Below the pieces are notes generated by a model. The model was given only the letters and a program-made list of their open reading frames with translations. It made no database searches and was not told where the DNA came from. Position numbers and translations under genes: made by a program. DNA of 64,000 nt from Euborellia annulipes (lineage: Eukaryota > Arthropoda > Insecta > Dermaptera > Anisolabididae), in the NCBI GenBank assembly GCA_023213315.1, contig JAKCPI010000352.1, positions 1 through 64,000 of the forward strand, in the 5' to 3' direction. Shown here piece by piece: positions 32,240 through 42,900 of the stretch. Within the stretch, counting starts at the first letter, position 1. The number at the start of each line of letters is the position of its first letter.

Positions 32240-32312
32240 AACTGGTATAAAGGGTCGCAGCACACTACTTATGTTCCGGAAAGGTTGGAGATTCTGGGTT
32301 CGATTCCCGAGA
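32240..32312 (+). repeat. tRNA-like sequence with perfect B box
   Basis: GGGTTCGATTCCC at about 32298-32310 is a perfect B-box match; an A-box-like stretch lies upstream, but an acceptor stem and anticodon arm do not fold convincingly. Likely SINE head or tRNA relic. Confidence 0.4.
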
Positions 32313-32411
32313 GTGTTTTCTCACAAATTTGTTAAATATATCTATGATATCGAATTGAATATTAATATATATTCATGTGCTGATTCAGGCGAGATTTATA
32401 TCAATTAAATT

Positions 32412-32685
32412 GACTTTGCAGCTTCTTCCCGTAGACGGATGGTTGGTCAAAAAAATTATAAAAACATTGTTTCTATTTTAAATTTAGTTATTATTGGTCA
32501 ACTGCCTTGTACAAGTATCAGTTTCGATGCATTCATCATCCTCAGGACCTATAATTGCATCGAAACTGATACTTGTACAAGGCAGTTGGACCAATAATAA
32601 CTAAATTTAAAATAGAAACAATGTTTTTATAATTTTTTTGACTAACCATCCGTCTACGGCGAAGAAGTGCAAAAATTTAATTAAT
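32412..32685. mobile_element. Penelope-like foldback, arms about 115 bp
   Basis: The left arm (CCGTAGACGGATGGTTGGTC through CTTGTACAAGTATCAG) and the right arm are near-perfect inverted repeats about 30 bases apart. The centre carries a hammerhead-like motif on the minus strand. Confidence 0.7.
32515..32552 (-). ncRNA. Hammerhead-ribozyme-like motif 10
   Basis: Minus strand CTGAGGA at 32545-32539, extra T, perfect helix II GATG/CATC with loop AATG, GAAAC, then TGATAC instead of GTC. Core and helix II are good; no normal cleavage triplet follows directly. Confidence 0.4.
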
Positions 32686-32689
32686 ATAT

Positions 32690-33180
32690 ATGTAGATCTC
32701 GAAAATTAATTTGAAAAAATTGGTTAAATTTTTTTCATTATGAGAACCCAATGCTTTCCAATGGGATAACTTTATTGAGCCTCCCATATGGGGATTTGGG
32801 AACCCGAATATTTTTGAAATTTCAAATAGACGGGCACGCACCAACCATAAAGGATTTCAATGGAGTGAATTGGCAGAAAACGCATCGTAACAAAAAAGCG
32901 TTACAGCGCCTGAGTGCCGGGGGAGGAAGGCGAGGACACGGTCCACCCCCCCTACCACCCTACTGGCTCTAGAGATTATTTTTCTCTCTATCTCTTTCTA
33001 TATTATTTAAAAAAAGAAAATAATTATTTTTTCTTTTCTTTTTACTTCTCTTATCCTATATGAAATATATAGAGAGAGGAAGTATTGTTTAAAAAAATAT
33101 TCATATTAAATTATATTCGGAGTTGAAGAAAAGGCGCTGGCAGCGTCTAAAAATGATATTAAATATTTTTTACTATGTAT
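32690..33180. other. Family D remnant and unassigned sequence
   Basis: About 32725-32845 holds family D blocks (TTCCAATGGGATAAC, TATTGAGCCTCCCATATGGG, GGAACCCGAATATTTTT). The end of an H-like motif (ATATGAAATATATAGAGAGAGGAAGT) appears near 33058. No gene. Confidence 0.4.
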
Positions 33181-33204
33181 TATTTATTTAGACTCGTCCG
33201 ATAA

Positions 33205-33478
33205 CAGCGCCCTTTCTAGGGGGGGGGCGTAGAAATTGGTCCAGGGGCGCCAGAATTTGGAGGCGGCATAAATATATAAATCTTAGAAGAATGGCAGGAG
33301 GTACCAGCCAGGAAGGAGCGTCTCCGAAATAATGAAACTTCCAGATATTCGCGACGTTTCGGTCGAAATTTATTTGACCATCATCAGGCAATATATAAAT
33401 TTTTTTGGTAGGGGGGCGAAAATTATAATCTTTGCCCCGGGCGCATATTTTTCTTGATGCGGCCCTGTACAAAATACA
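33205..33478. mobile_element. G-rich element carrying a Penelope-like end
   Basis: GGGGGGGCGTAGAAATTGG and GGGGGGCGAAAATTATAATC flank an insertion (about 33290-33405) containing the best hammerhead-like motif of the window. The outer part resembles other G-rich hAT MITEs, but I could not find a duplication. Confidence 0.4.
33345..33394 (-). ncRNA. Hammerhead-ribozyme-like motif 11, best-folded
   Basis: Minus strand: helix I ATATT-GC paired with GC-AATAT (seven pairs with one bulged G on the 3' side), CTGATGA at 33387-33381, extra T, helix II GGTC/GACC with an 11-base loop, GAAAC, GTC. ACGT provides a 2-bp palindromic helix III. Apart from the extra base, every element of a minimal type I hammerhead is present. 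Confidence 0.6.
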
Positions 33479-33564
33479 CTAACTGTTCCTTAGAGGTTAG
33501 TTCACTTTAATCGGACAAATGTACAGTATTTGAAAACGACTGCAGAATAAACAGTAGAAACTCT

Positions 33565-33660
33565 TTTTCTTCTTCTTTCTTTGCCTTAAACCCGCGGTGC
33601 GGGGTCGGCGGTTCATGGGTTTTTGCGACGGGAAGGAAAAGAACAGGCCGGCCCGTCGCT
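33565..33660 (-). repeat. GAA-tailed retroposon G, truncated copy
   Basis: Minus-strand 3' end of family G with tail CTTCTTCTTTC as read on plus, and GCGGTGCGGGGTCGGCG. Flanked by AGAATAAACAGTAGAAAC (left) and AGAATAAACAGTAAAAAC (right), an 18-bp duplication with one mismatch. It interrupts a diverged ribozyme-type end. Confidence 0.7.
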
Positions 33661-33679
33661 AAGAATAAACAGTAAAAAC

Positions 33680-34548
33680 GTTGTACAGTATTTATTTATA
33701 TTTAAAAAAAATAATTAATACAAAAATAAAAATTTCCATAATATCAATTTCGAGTTTACTTATCAACGGTTTTGTCGGCAAATATTTTTTTTTCTTTCAT
33801 GTCGAAATATAAATTGATTTTATTATTTTTTGATAATAATCTTGATAGAAATTTAAATAGAAAAAAAAAATGTTTATTATTGCAAAACTCATTCACTCTC
33901 AAAACATTCATTTTCTACGTATGTATGACATTTGGAATCTTGTTCTAAGATATAAAGAAAGAAAAAGATATGTTTTTTTTTAAAGCTTTGTAAATAACAT
34001 AAAAGTAATAGTGTAGATGAAATTTTAGAAATACGTATTTACATTTTGTTTATGAAATCAGAGAGGCTAATGAAATTTTAAAACTTCAACTGCTTAGGCA
34101 ATCTATTTGTTATGTGGAGGATTTAGGTGAGGTGGGGGGGAGTAATTTTTAATAACTCGAAGCTTTAGAACAAAATCGGCCAAAGTGTACTTGTATTTTT
34201 TCATAGATCTGGCAACATCACATTTAACGGCTGTTTGTGTTGATCTTGCTGAATAGCTAGCGTTCAGTTGTATTTTATTTATAATATTACAAAAATCAGT
34301 TTAGATTCAATGGGCAGGCGATTTGAGAGAAAAAAATACCGTGAAAATGTAAGTGAAAGCGTGGAAACGGGTTTTATTTTTATGCAAAGTTGCTGCACTG
34401 GTCAGAGTCACGTGAAGAACTTATTTTTAAGTATGGCCGGCGGACACCTAATTTTTCAAATAGTTTTTGAACAATCCTTTTATCACATAGCAGGTTTTGG
34501 GGAATCGAAAGCGACGATATACTAAATAAAAAAGTCTATCTCTTTAAC
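33680..34548. other. Unassigned AT-rich sequence; 85-residue frame at 34268-34525
   Basis: The frame at 34268-34525 (plus) has a plain start context and no motif that I can name. The segment 34202-34300 (GATCTGGCAACATCACATTT ... GTTGATCTTGCTGAA) recurs at 34885-34975, so this is probably repeat-derived. Confidence 0.3.
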
Positions 34549-34826
34549 AACCGCCTTTGGGTGTGGCGTAGTAGGTAGCTGCTACCTCCTATACAAAACG
34601 TCTGTGAGTTCGGACCCAGAGCAGTCCGAAGATTTTATTTAAACCATTTGGATATTAGATGACTTAAATAGAAATGCCTGAACTCCAAATTGATATATTA
34701 ATTACAACGGTTATCGTCAAAGTCTTAAATGGCCTAAGTTGCCGAAAAAAGACTGTGTGAATGTGTGTGTGAGAGTGAGTGTGAATGAGAAAAAAAAGTG
34801 AATGTTTTCAAAAAAAAAAAAACTTT
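34549..34826 (+). repeat. tRNA-derived SINE C, full length
   Basis: Head: GGCGTAGTAGGTAGCTGC (A box) and GTGAGTTCGGACCCA (B box). Then CAGTCCGAAGATTTTATTTA, a decayed palindromic core, TTGATATATTAATTACAACG, the AAATGGCCTAAGTTGCCGAA tail block, a GTGTGTGTGAGAGTGAGTG tract and a terminal A run. Best full-length plus copy for defining the family. Confidence 0.8.
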
Positions 34827-35046
34827 AAAATTCCTATTATGTTGAGTGGAGAGGCTCACAAATAATAATTAGAAAGTATTATAGATATGGCAACATGGCA
34901 TATAACAGCTGTTTATGTTGATCTTGCTATTGTATTTTCAGTTATAAAAATGATATTACAATGGGTATTGCAAATTAATTTAGACACCTAAGTACATTCA
35001 CTGGACGAAAAAATGGACCTCTTTGTTCTTTTAGAAGTATAAAGAA

Positions 35047-35307
35047 CAGGGGCGTATATAGAAATTTTTTTCGGGGCTTCGAACTCAAAAAATTCTTCTG
35101 CGGAAAAATTTTTTTTTTAAGAAACTATTTATTTTCACACGAAATTTTTTGCGGAACATTTTTTCTATTGCGGAACCAAAGTTGTCCATCCTGCGGAAAA
35201 AATTTGTTGCGCTGATGTCTGTATATTCCTATATATGTATATGTATTTGGGAAACTCCGGGGGGGGGGCCGGGCCCGCCCGCCCCCCCCCCCATAAATAC
35301 GCCCCTG
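35047..35307. mobile_element. hAT-type MITE, CAGGGGCGTA end
   Basis: Exact 8-bp duplication ATAAAGAA (35039-35046, 35308-35315). Ends CAGGGGCGTATATAG and ATAAATACGCCCCTG. G- and C-runs near the right end. 261 bp, non-coding. Confidence 0.85.
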
Positions 35308-35379
35308 ATAAAGAAAGATATGAGATTCAAAAATATTTTTTTTAATAATCTATATTATAATAAAGCTGAAAAGACGTTT

Positions 35380-36720
35380 TTTGATTAAGGTACTTCTAGA
35401 CCACCTAGAGATATGGGGTTTTTTGCATTCGATTCAGAATCCTCTAAAACCAAATAGAAAAATCCAAAATCTTAAAAAAGTTGTACCACTTTTTTTTAAG
35501 AGGGGAAAAACTCATTTTTTTCGATGTTTTTTCAAAAATTTCACGATATTTTTTCATTTTTTCACTCATATCTTCTAAACGGTTAAAGATATCTTCAATA
35601 TCTGAATTAGTCAATAATCTGCATTAAATTTTGAAAATGACAAACCTCTTTTAACTATTTTTGAGGTTTGTTTACACATATAAATAATTCGTGCAAAAAG
35701 AACCTCATTTTTGATGATTTTGCCGCGGCTTCAGTTCATTTTCATTGTTTTTTTGCTTCAGTATTTATTGTCCAATTTCAATAATTTTTTTTGCGAAATG
35801 TTCCTCACATCCTATACTTTAAGTCAGGTAAATTTCATTTTTTTTCATCAACCCCTTCTATTTAATTTTCAAGTGTGAAAAAAATAACACGAAAATTTTC
35901 ATTTTTTGAGATGGTTTTTAAACATCTGTGTCTTTAGACAAGCTAGACAATTGCGGTTTTTTTTATTTGATTCAGTACCATCTGCTGACGACTAGAAAAA
36001 TCCAAAATCATGAAAAAGTTATACCCCCTTTTTTTAAATTACAAAAAACTCATTTTTAGCCGATTATTTTTTTACATTTTTGGCTATATTTTTTGAATGA
36101 TAAGAGATATCTTCAATCTCATAATTTTGTATTTTTCTACATTAAATTTGGAAAAGAATGAGACCCTTTGCACTATTCTAAGGCATTGTTTAGCGGCTGT
36201 GCAACTTTTGGCGTGTGATACAAAATTTTTTTTTATTAATTTTTTTCATATTCATGGCCATATTTTTTAAACGATTATCAATGTCTTAGATATGATTTAC
36301 TTTTTATAATCTACATTAAATTTCCTTTAAAACGAGCCCAGTTTGGACCTGATAAGCCTCTATTTAAGTTCTTTAAACTTTTTCTAAAAATGGAAGAAAT
36401 TTTTATTTTTTGTTTGTTTGTTTGAAGAGTTTCTTTCAATTTTCGCCTATATTTTTTGAATGGTAAGAGATATCTTCAATCTCATAATTTTGTATTATTC
36501 TACATTAAATTTGGAAACAAATGAGCCACATTACAGCATTCTCAGACATGGTTTAGTATACTATCTATTCGTCAATCACGAGACAAACTTTTAAGTAGAT
36601 ATTTTTTTTCCGAGATATTTCTATACAATTTTAGCTATATCTTTTTAATGGTAAAAGATATCTTGGATATCCAAAGGTTTTCACATTTTAGATTAAATTT
36701 TGTAAAAAATGAATACCATT
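35380..36720 (+). repeat. Diffuse internal repeats with AAAGATATCTT core
   Basis: A block of about 80 bases (TATATTTTTTGAATGGTAAG, AGATATCTTCAATCTCATAA, TCTACATTAAATTTGGAAA) recurs, diverged, at about 35565, 36084, 36255, 36446 and 36633. A longer unit with GATTCAG ... GAAAAATCCAAAATC and AAAAACTCATTTTT is seen twice (about 35430 and 35970). No protein is encoded. Confidence 0.55.
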
Positions 36721-37088
36721 TCATTTAATTCAGACATTGTTTAGGGTATTTAAAACCACTTCTAAAATGTAAGAAATTTTTTTTTTGTTTGATTGCTCTG
36801 AATGATCCACATTGCAGTATTCTCAGGCATGGCTTAGTATCTAAAATGAACGAAATTATAGATTATTTCAATTTTTTCTTTAGATATCTTCAAAACATAG
36901 CAAAAAAATCATTTTCAATTCATTCCCTCATAGAGCCTTCCACGACCACAACATTTCATTTGGCTCATATTCTTATTTTTTTTTACTTAGCGCCGGGTAT
37001 TTTTACCATTCTTCAGACCCGGAAATTTTTCAAACCCTCCCGTACCGACGAAAATTTAGTGAATGAATGAATGAATGTCTAGGAATTT

Positions 37089-37184
37089 TTTTTTTTTTTT
37101 AAACATTCACACTTTTTTCTCATTCACACTCACATTCTCACAGTCTTTTCGGCAACTTAGGCCATTTAAGACTTTGACGATGTA
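37089..37184 (-). repeat. SINE C, tail part
   Basis: T run (poly-A on minus), AACATTCACACTTTTTTCTC, and GTCTTTTCGGCAACTTAGGC, stopping just before the central part. Confidence 0.65.
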
Positions 37185-38350
37185 TGATACCCCTGAATCA
37201 TACATTGTATAAAATTTCTTTTATTTAATAAAAAGTTTTAAATAATACATCAAATAAAAAAAAAAATTATTTAAAAATATTTAATTTTTTTTACATATTT
37301 AAATTTATAATAAATAATAAACTTTTTCAGATGTCAGAAAAAAAGAAATATTTTAAAATTGTTTATTTTTAACTTTGCCCATCAACCGTAGGTTGAGGTA
37401 AAGTTAATGTAATCGTAAAAAAAATCGAAATTTTTCTGAAGCTGCCAAAATTCGTTTTGAGGTCCCCTGAATCCATTTAAGTAGTTTTTGGAATGATGTC
37501 TGTGTGTGTGTGTGTGTGTGTCTGTGGTAAATTTTTTCGTCAACGAAAACTCAAAAACTATTTGTTCAATTGTTTTGAAATTTTGCACCCATAAACTAGG
37601 GGTAGAGGCCAAGAAGTGAAAAGCTTTTGCTAAACATCGGACCATTAGAGGGGGGGGGGGGCAAATATTTTTTCTTACATAACCTATACTTTTTTTTATA
37701 TATTCAGAAACAAGACTTCCTCCCGAGTAAAATGATATATAATATGTATAACATCGGACCATTAGGGGGAGCTCTAGGGGGGGGGGAAATATTTTTTTCT
37801 TACATAACCTATAATTTTTTTTATATATTCAGAAATATTCAGAAACTAGAATTTCTTCTGAGTAAAATGATATATAATATGTATACCATCGGACCATTAG
37901 GGGGCTCTAGGGAGGGAGGGCAATATATTCTTTTCTTGAATAGTGGGTGGGCAAAGTTGTGCGCTCGGCTTAGTCCGACCCTTTATTTTTTAATAGGGCC
38001 TTGCCCGTCCAATTTCATTTGCATGCCCGTCCTCCTAATCAGTTTATTAAAGTGAAATTTAGACTTGCTACCCGCCCATAATTTTTTCATGGTCTTCAAA
38101 ACCCACAGGCCGGGCAGGGCGAATATTCAATTATTTTAAACTTGATTCAGTGTATTTTCATTTGGGCAGAAATCATATGGGCTTTAAAATTAAGGGGAAA
38201 ACTACTGATCACGTCCCGAGACGCCGCCTGCCAGGGCCAAGTTGGGAATCGGCGCGGCGAAGCCGCGCCTTTCCAACTTGTATATAATAAAGTTATGTTT
38301 AATCCTATAAACATAGCGCATACATAGCGCCTAAAGGATAGGCAGCCAAA
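37185..38350. repeat. Tandem 117-135 bp repeat (three units) and flanks
   Basis: CATCGGACCATTAG occurs at about 37635, 37752 and 37886, each followed by a G run, ATTTTTTTCTTACATAACCT (first two) and a TTATATATTCAGAAAC segment ending AAAATGATATATAATATGTA. The third unit is longer because TATTCAGAAA is duplicated. A (GT)n tract lies at 37499-37521. Long frames on both strands follow the repeat period and are not genes. Confidence 0.65.
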
Positions 38351-39571
38351 TTCAGCTTTTCAATTAATTGTTTTTTTTTTTTTTTTAACCAGATCAATAA
38401 CTAATGTTTGTAGTTTTTTTGTTTCGTTAATAATCAACAGATTTTCACGAATGAATGCTTTTTGGAAAGGCAGAACTTTAGAATATCGTAAAAATATGCT
38501 TTTTTCATTCAGGGATACCTAAAATTGTATTAGGGGTGACCAAAGCAAAAAAAAAACTGAAAAAATTCGATTTTTCTAAACTTTTAGCAGTTTGCGTGCG
38601 GCTCGTCTAAATGACCTCCGATTGGGCTGAAACTTAAAAAATCTATATGTATTATAACTATCTGTATATTTTTAAGGGGTGGTGCCTTAAAAAATCCAGG
38701 TAAATTCAAAATAAGAGCTGCTTTAGAGCACATTTTTTATTAAAATTTAATTTTCTTTATAGCTCTAAAACTGTGCCTGATGGAAAAATTCTAACTACAT
38801 ATCTGAATTCAGAATGAAAAAATGTACTAGGTTCACTTATCAGATTTCTTGTGAAAAAACCTTGTCGACTAGCGTTATTATACGTATGTGATAGTGATTA
38901 ATAACATATTAAAAAAAATTAGCATTTAAGTGCCTTAATGTCCGAACAACGTTAATACAAAACATAAGTTAAATTGAGTCAAGTGCATGTAGTCACAGCA
39001 TTTCATATTTCATTCGTTAAAAGATTCTTCTTCTTCTTTTTTTTTTTTTTTTTTTTTTTTTAGAAACAATAAATTATTTTTAAGAGCTCAATTCACTGTC
39101 ACGCCATTCTATAGAAAATGAATTTGAATAGAATATTTATTAGAGGTTTATTGAAAGACTAAATTAACTCTTTACCTTAAATAAAACGAATTGTTTCATT
39201 GAAAAAAAAAGAAGAAAGAAAGAAAGCAAGCAAAAGGTCAATGATTATTTCAAACTTGTTCTTTCTGATTAAATAATTTTGTTTCTTTATTATTTTCAAA
39301 TATTATTATACAACGAAAGAAAAAGAAGAAGAGAGAGTATCAATTCCCTTTGACATGATCATGACATGACCACACACAGACAGGCTTCTCTCGACACCTG
39401 CTTACGTCAGCACTCAGCACCCTTTGTCATTCATTCCTTCTTCTTCCTCCCTATCTATTATTGCAGAAAAGGGAAATTAATTCACCCTACACAGTGAAGA
39501 TTTTTTTATTAATAATAAAAAAAGATTATTTATTCATTTTATAACATTTAAATATTAAACTAGCCAGCAGG
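38351..39571. other. AT-rich spacer; module shared with 30480-30830
   Basis: 38546-38890 contains the blocks CTAAACTTTTAGCAGTTTGC, AACTATCTGTATATTTTTAA and CTCTAAAACTGTGCCTGATG that also occur in the 29983-31222 element, but there the last block is in the opposite orientation. T run of about 25 at 39036-39061. No gene. Confidence 0.4.
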
Positions 39572-40323
39572 TAGGGCTGGACGGTAATGGATTTTCATTA
39601 CCGACCTCGATAATGAAAAAAAACCGGTTTTTCTCGAAAGTCGGTAAAAATTTTTACCGCCCCGGAACCAAAGTTTGCCGCCGCGGAACATTTTTTTTTT
39701 GCGGAACCAAAATTTTTCCCAGGCCGAAAAAATATTTTACCTTTTTTTTAGAGAGCCAATTTTTTGCCGAAACATTTTTTTTTCCGCGGAACCAAAATTG
39801 TTTCCCCGTCCGGAAAAATATTTTACCTTTTTTTTTAGAGAGCCAATTTTTTGCCGAAACATTTTTTCCTTCCGCGGAGCCAAAATAAAATTTTTTCCCC
39901 CGGCCGGAAAAATATTTTACCCTTTTTTTTAGAGGAGCCAATTTTTTGCCGAAACATTTTTTTCCCCGCGGAACCAAAATTTCCCCCGTCCGGGAAAATA
40001 TTTTACCTTTTTTTTTAGAGAGCCAATTTTTTGCCGAAACATTTTTTTTTTTCCGCGGAACCAAAATTTTTCCCCGACCGGAAAAATATTTTACCTTTTT
40101 TTTAGAGACGCCAATTTTTTGCCGCCGCGGAACCACAATTTGGTTTGCCGCCGCGGAACATTTTTTTCTCGCCGAACCAAAATTTTTTACCGCCCGAAAA
40201 AATAGGTTTTTACCGACTTTCGAAAAAAAAACCGGTTTTTATCGAATTAGAGGTTCGTTACCGCGTTTTCGGTAAAAAATTTTTACCGGTTTTACCGGTA
40301 AACCGGTTTACCGTCCAGCCCTA
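39572..40323. mobile_element. hAT-type element, TAGGGCTGGACGG end, five 88-bp repeats
   Basis: Exact 8-bp duplication CCAGCAGG (39564-39571, 40324-40331). Ends TAGGGCTGGACGGTAA and TTACCGTCCAGCCCTA, with more AACCGGTTTTT inverted matches inside. The interior is a tandem array of five units of 86-93 bases, each with GAGCCAATTTTTTGCCGAAA and GCGGAACCAAAATT, at about 39751, 39838, 39931, 40018 and 40104. Long frames on both strands, one of 160 residues, are by-products of this periodic sequence. Confidence 0.85.
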
Positions 40324-41165
40324 CCAGCAGGGCTTAGGCCCCCTGGACCAACTTCACGTTGAAATCATGAAACGAAATTGTGTAGTCTTATAAAGAACGT
40401 TATGGAGAGTCCAAGTGCACCTTTTTGCTAAGAATAATTGTTTTTTGGTTATGTTATATTTAAAATGTATTAATTATTTCAAAAACAAATTCACAATGTC
40501 TTCACTGCTATTTCAAAGGGCGGGGCTCCTTGGTTTTTTTCTCACCAAATACCACACTCAAACACACACAGCTCGGCCTGACAAATGACACCTGAATCTG
40601 CTGTCTGCTCTCTCTTCTCTCTCTAATGGAATGGAAAAAAAATATTTTCTTCGCCTGTCTAGCATAGGTTTTTTTTATTTTTTATTTTTTTTTTTTGTTA
40701 TCAACCTTTCTAACGGAATTCCAATTGGAAACTTTTTTTTTTTTGTTCATAATTAAATAAAAAGGGAATTTCAAAACAAGAGAATATAAATATTTTTAAA
40801 AGTTTGATATTATTTATTATTTTAATCGGCTGTTGTTATTAATAACAGAGAATTTCCTCTTTTCCTACCTGCACAGCACACACACACACACACACACAAC
40901 ATAATACCCGTGAAAGACTTAATTTGAAAAGTATTCTAATTATGTTCAAACGAGGGGGGAGAAGAAGGGGAGAGAAAAAATCCTGTTTTAAAGTTGGGGA
41001 ACGTTTAAGCTCATAAATTAATATTCGGGATGTAATCTTTTTAAATCAAATTCCTTAGAGAATGTGAAAGGGAATTTTTATTTAAAGAAAAAAAAAACAA
41101 AACAAAACAAAGATCTATCTCAGATATTTTAGTCGAATCTTTTTTGAAATTTTATCGTTCACTTA
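40324..41165. other. Family D remnant and unassigned sequence
   Basis: About 40325-40430 carries a native-orientation family D fragment (AGCAGGGCTTAGG, AACGAAATTGTGTAG, TCTTATAAAGAACGTTATGG). (CA)n at 40872-40898. No gene. Confidence 0.35.
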
Positions 41166-41725
41166 AAAAAAAATCTGGTATGACTGGTGGCACAGTTCAC
41201 AGCTTTCTCTTACCTTCGGTAATCGAAAGTTTTGTTCTGTGCTTGTCCCACCAGATTTTTTTTTGTGTCGAGATATATTTAGTTTCCGCCGATATATTAT
41301 AATTCAAGATATCATTTTTTTTTTAAACACTTTTTGGTACTTGGTATCCAAATGGCTTAAATGAAATCATCGGGCTGCCAGAGATCCGAACCCGTGACCC
41401 TTGGTATACAAGGCCAGCACGCTAGTCATTACACCAAGCACGGGGATATAAACATTTTTATAAACATGGAAAAATACTTATATTTTATTAACATGGCATC
41501 CATTTCTCTTATCTTTTTTATCTTTCCTATGAAGGACAAGAGTAAAGTGATCTTCACAAAATTTCAAAGGCAAAATGAGAATATACATTTTAAAGAGAAT
41601 GTTAAAAAGTAATTGATTTTTGGATCTTAATCAAATTCATTAGAGGGAATTTTGAGAAAATTAAAAAAAATGAAAAATTACATCAGTAAGTACTAGTACG
41701 TTTTAGCCGATTTTGTAAAAATTAA
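41166..41725 (-). repeat. Family H copy 13, with SINE inserted
   Basis: Hairpin AATCTGGTATGACTGG/GTCCCACCAGATTTT, then the GTGTCGAGATATATTTAG block, a SINE C insertion at 41317-41448, and continuation from ATAAACATGGAAAAATACTT to AAGTACTAGTACG. Confidence 0.75.
41317..41448 (-). repeat. SINE C, head half, inside family H copy 13
   Basis: Minus strand: GTGCTTGGTGTAATGACTAG (A box), CACGGGTTCGGATCTC (B box), then GCAGCCCGATGATTTCATTT and half of the core palindrome. Confidence 0.7.
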
Positions 41726-42128
41726 TTAAATCATTTAGGAGGGGCTCGCGCCCTCTCAAATGCAAAGGTTTCTCTTTTTAAGTGTATATATTTTCTTTTG
41801 TCGAAGCTCATTCATCTTCTTCTTCTTTTTTCTTTTAAAAAAAAATTCTCCTGTACGTGTGTGGGTGGTGAACTCCTCCTCACCAACTGAACCATTTTTA
41901 ATGAAATTTTTTGTTTTTTTTGTTGGGAGAGTCGTGAAGGGTTTTTTTTCACAAAAAAAAAAATTAATGAGTAATTAACCTTTAAAAAAAAAAAAAAAAT
42001 AAAAATAAGGAGAAAAATGGAAAAAAAAATAAAAATTTACCCTTTATAATATTTTTTTTTTTTTTTTTTTTTTAATTAAAATAGTGGTAAATTTTTGGGG
42101 GGGGGGGGAGGGGAGGAGATAAAAAAAA

Positions 42129-42173
<45 letters not shown>

Positions 42174-42490
42174 AAAAAGGAAGAGGGGGGGGGGGGGGGA
42201 GGGGGGGGGGGGGGGGGGGGGGGCGGGGGGGGGGGGGGCGGGGGGGGGGTTTATTAATATAATACAATAGAATCCCAAAGGGTTTTTATCCCTTTATAAT
42301 GTAGCCCTGGATATTTCACTTCTTAAAAGCTTCTTTTATTTTTGTTTATTCAAACAAAAATATACAAATCTAAATCTAGACTTAAACTTTTTTATACCTA
42401 TAAGGGTTTATTAAATAATTTAGTGACAAACTTAACAATAGATACACATTATATTTATTTGGCTCCGACGCCAATCAGTTTCAAATGTGT
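41726..42490. other. Extreme homopolymer tract, possibly artefactual
   Basis: From about 41985 to 42250 the sequence is almost only runs of A, T and G (for example G runs at 42185-42250). A proline-rich minus frame here simply translates poly-G. Such a region is hard to sequence and may be misassembled. Confidence 0.5.
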
Positions 42491-42740
42491 CCTCGGGCTT
42501 GGCGTACTTGGTAGCGCGCTGATCTATGCCAGGGGTCGCGGGTTCGGATTCGAGACAGTCCGATAATTTTATTTATGTCATTTGTATACCAAATGGCATA
42601 AATTAGAATGCCTGGACCCCCAATATGTATATTAATCAATAACGGATATCGTCAAAGTCTTATATGGCCTGAGTTGCCGAAAAAACTGTGTTCATGTGTG
42701 AGTGTGAATAGGAAAAGTGTGAGTGTTTAAAAAAAAAAAA
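42491..42740 (+). repeat. tRNA-derived SINE C, full length
   Basis: CCTCGGGCTTGGCGTACTTG, B box GCGGGTTCGGATTCG, core palindrome CATTTGTATACCAAATG, TAATCAATAACGGATATCG, tail block and terminal A run. All parts in order. Confidence 0.8.
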
Positions 42741-42783
42741 CATACTTATAAATTTTGCAACTTGGAAATCGAATGTACCGTAG

Positions 42784-42900
42784 CCTACTGTCGGAAACTA
42801 AAGGTACATTTCGACACAAAAAATCTGGTGTGACAAGCACAAAACACAACTTTCGATTACTGAAAGTAATGCTGTGCGACCAGTCCCACCAGAATTTTAT
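42784..42900 (+). repeat. Family H copy 14, hairpin end
   Basis: GCCTACTGTCGGAAACTAAA leads to AATCTGGTGTGACAAGCAC and CCAGTCCCACCAGAATTTT arms. Only the 3' end of the native element is present. Confidence 0.65.

Noticed and set aside
32240..32312. Functional tRNA gene
   Set aside because: The B box is perfect but acceptor and anticodon stems do not pair, so it is kept only as a tRNA-like relic.
37499..37521. GT repeat as a regulatory Z-DNA element
   Set aside because: Many similar microsatellites occur in this window; nothing singles this one out.
39654..40136. 160-residue minus frame, the longest in the window
   Set aside because: It translates five copies of an 88-bp tandem repeat inside a hAT element; the protein repeats with the DNA period and resembles nothing known.
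42072..42278. Proline-rich minus frame
   Set aside because: Pure translation of poly-G and poly-A runs.
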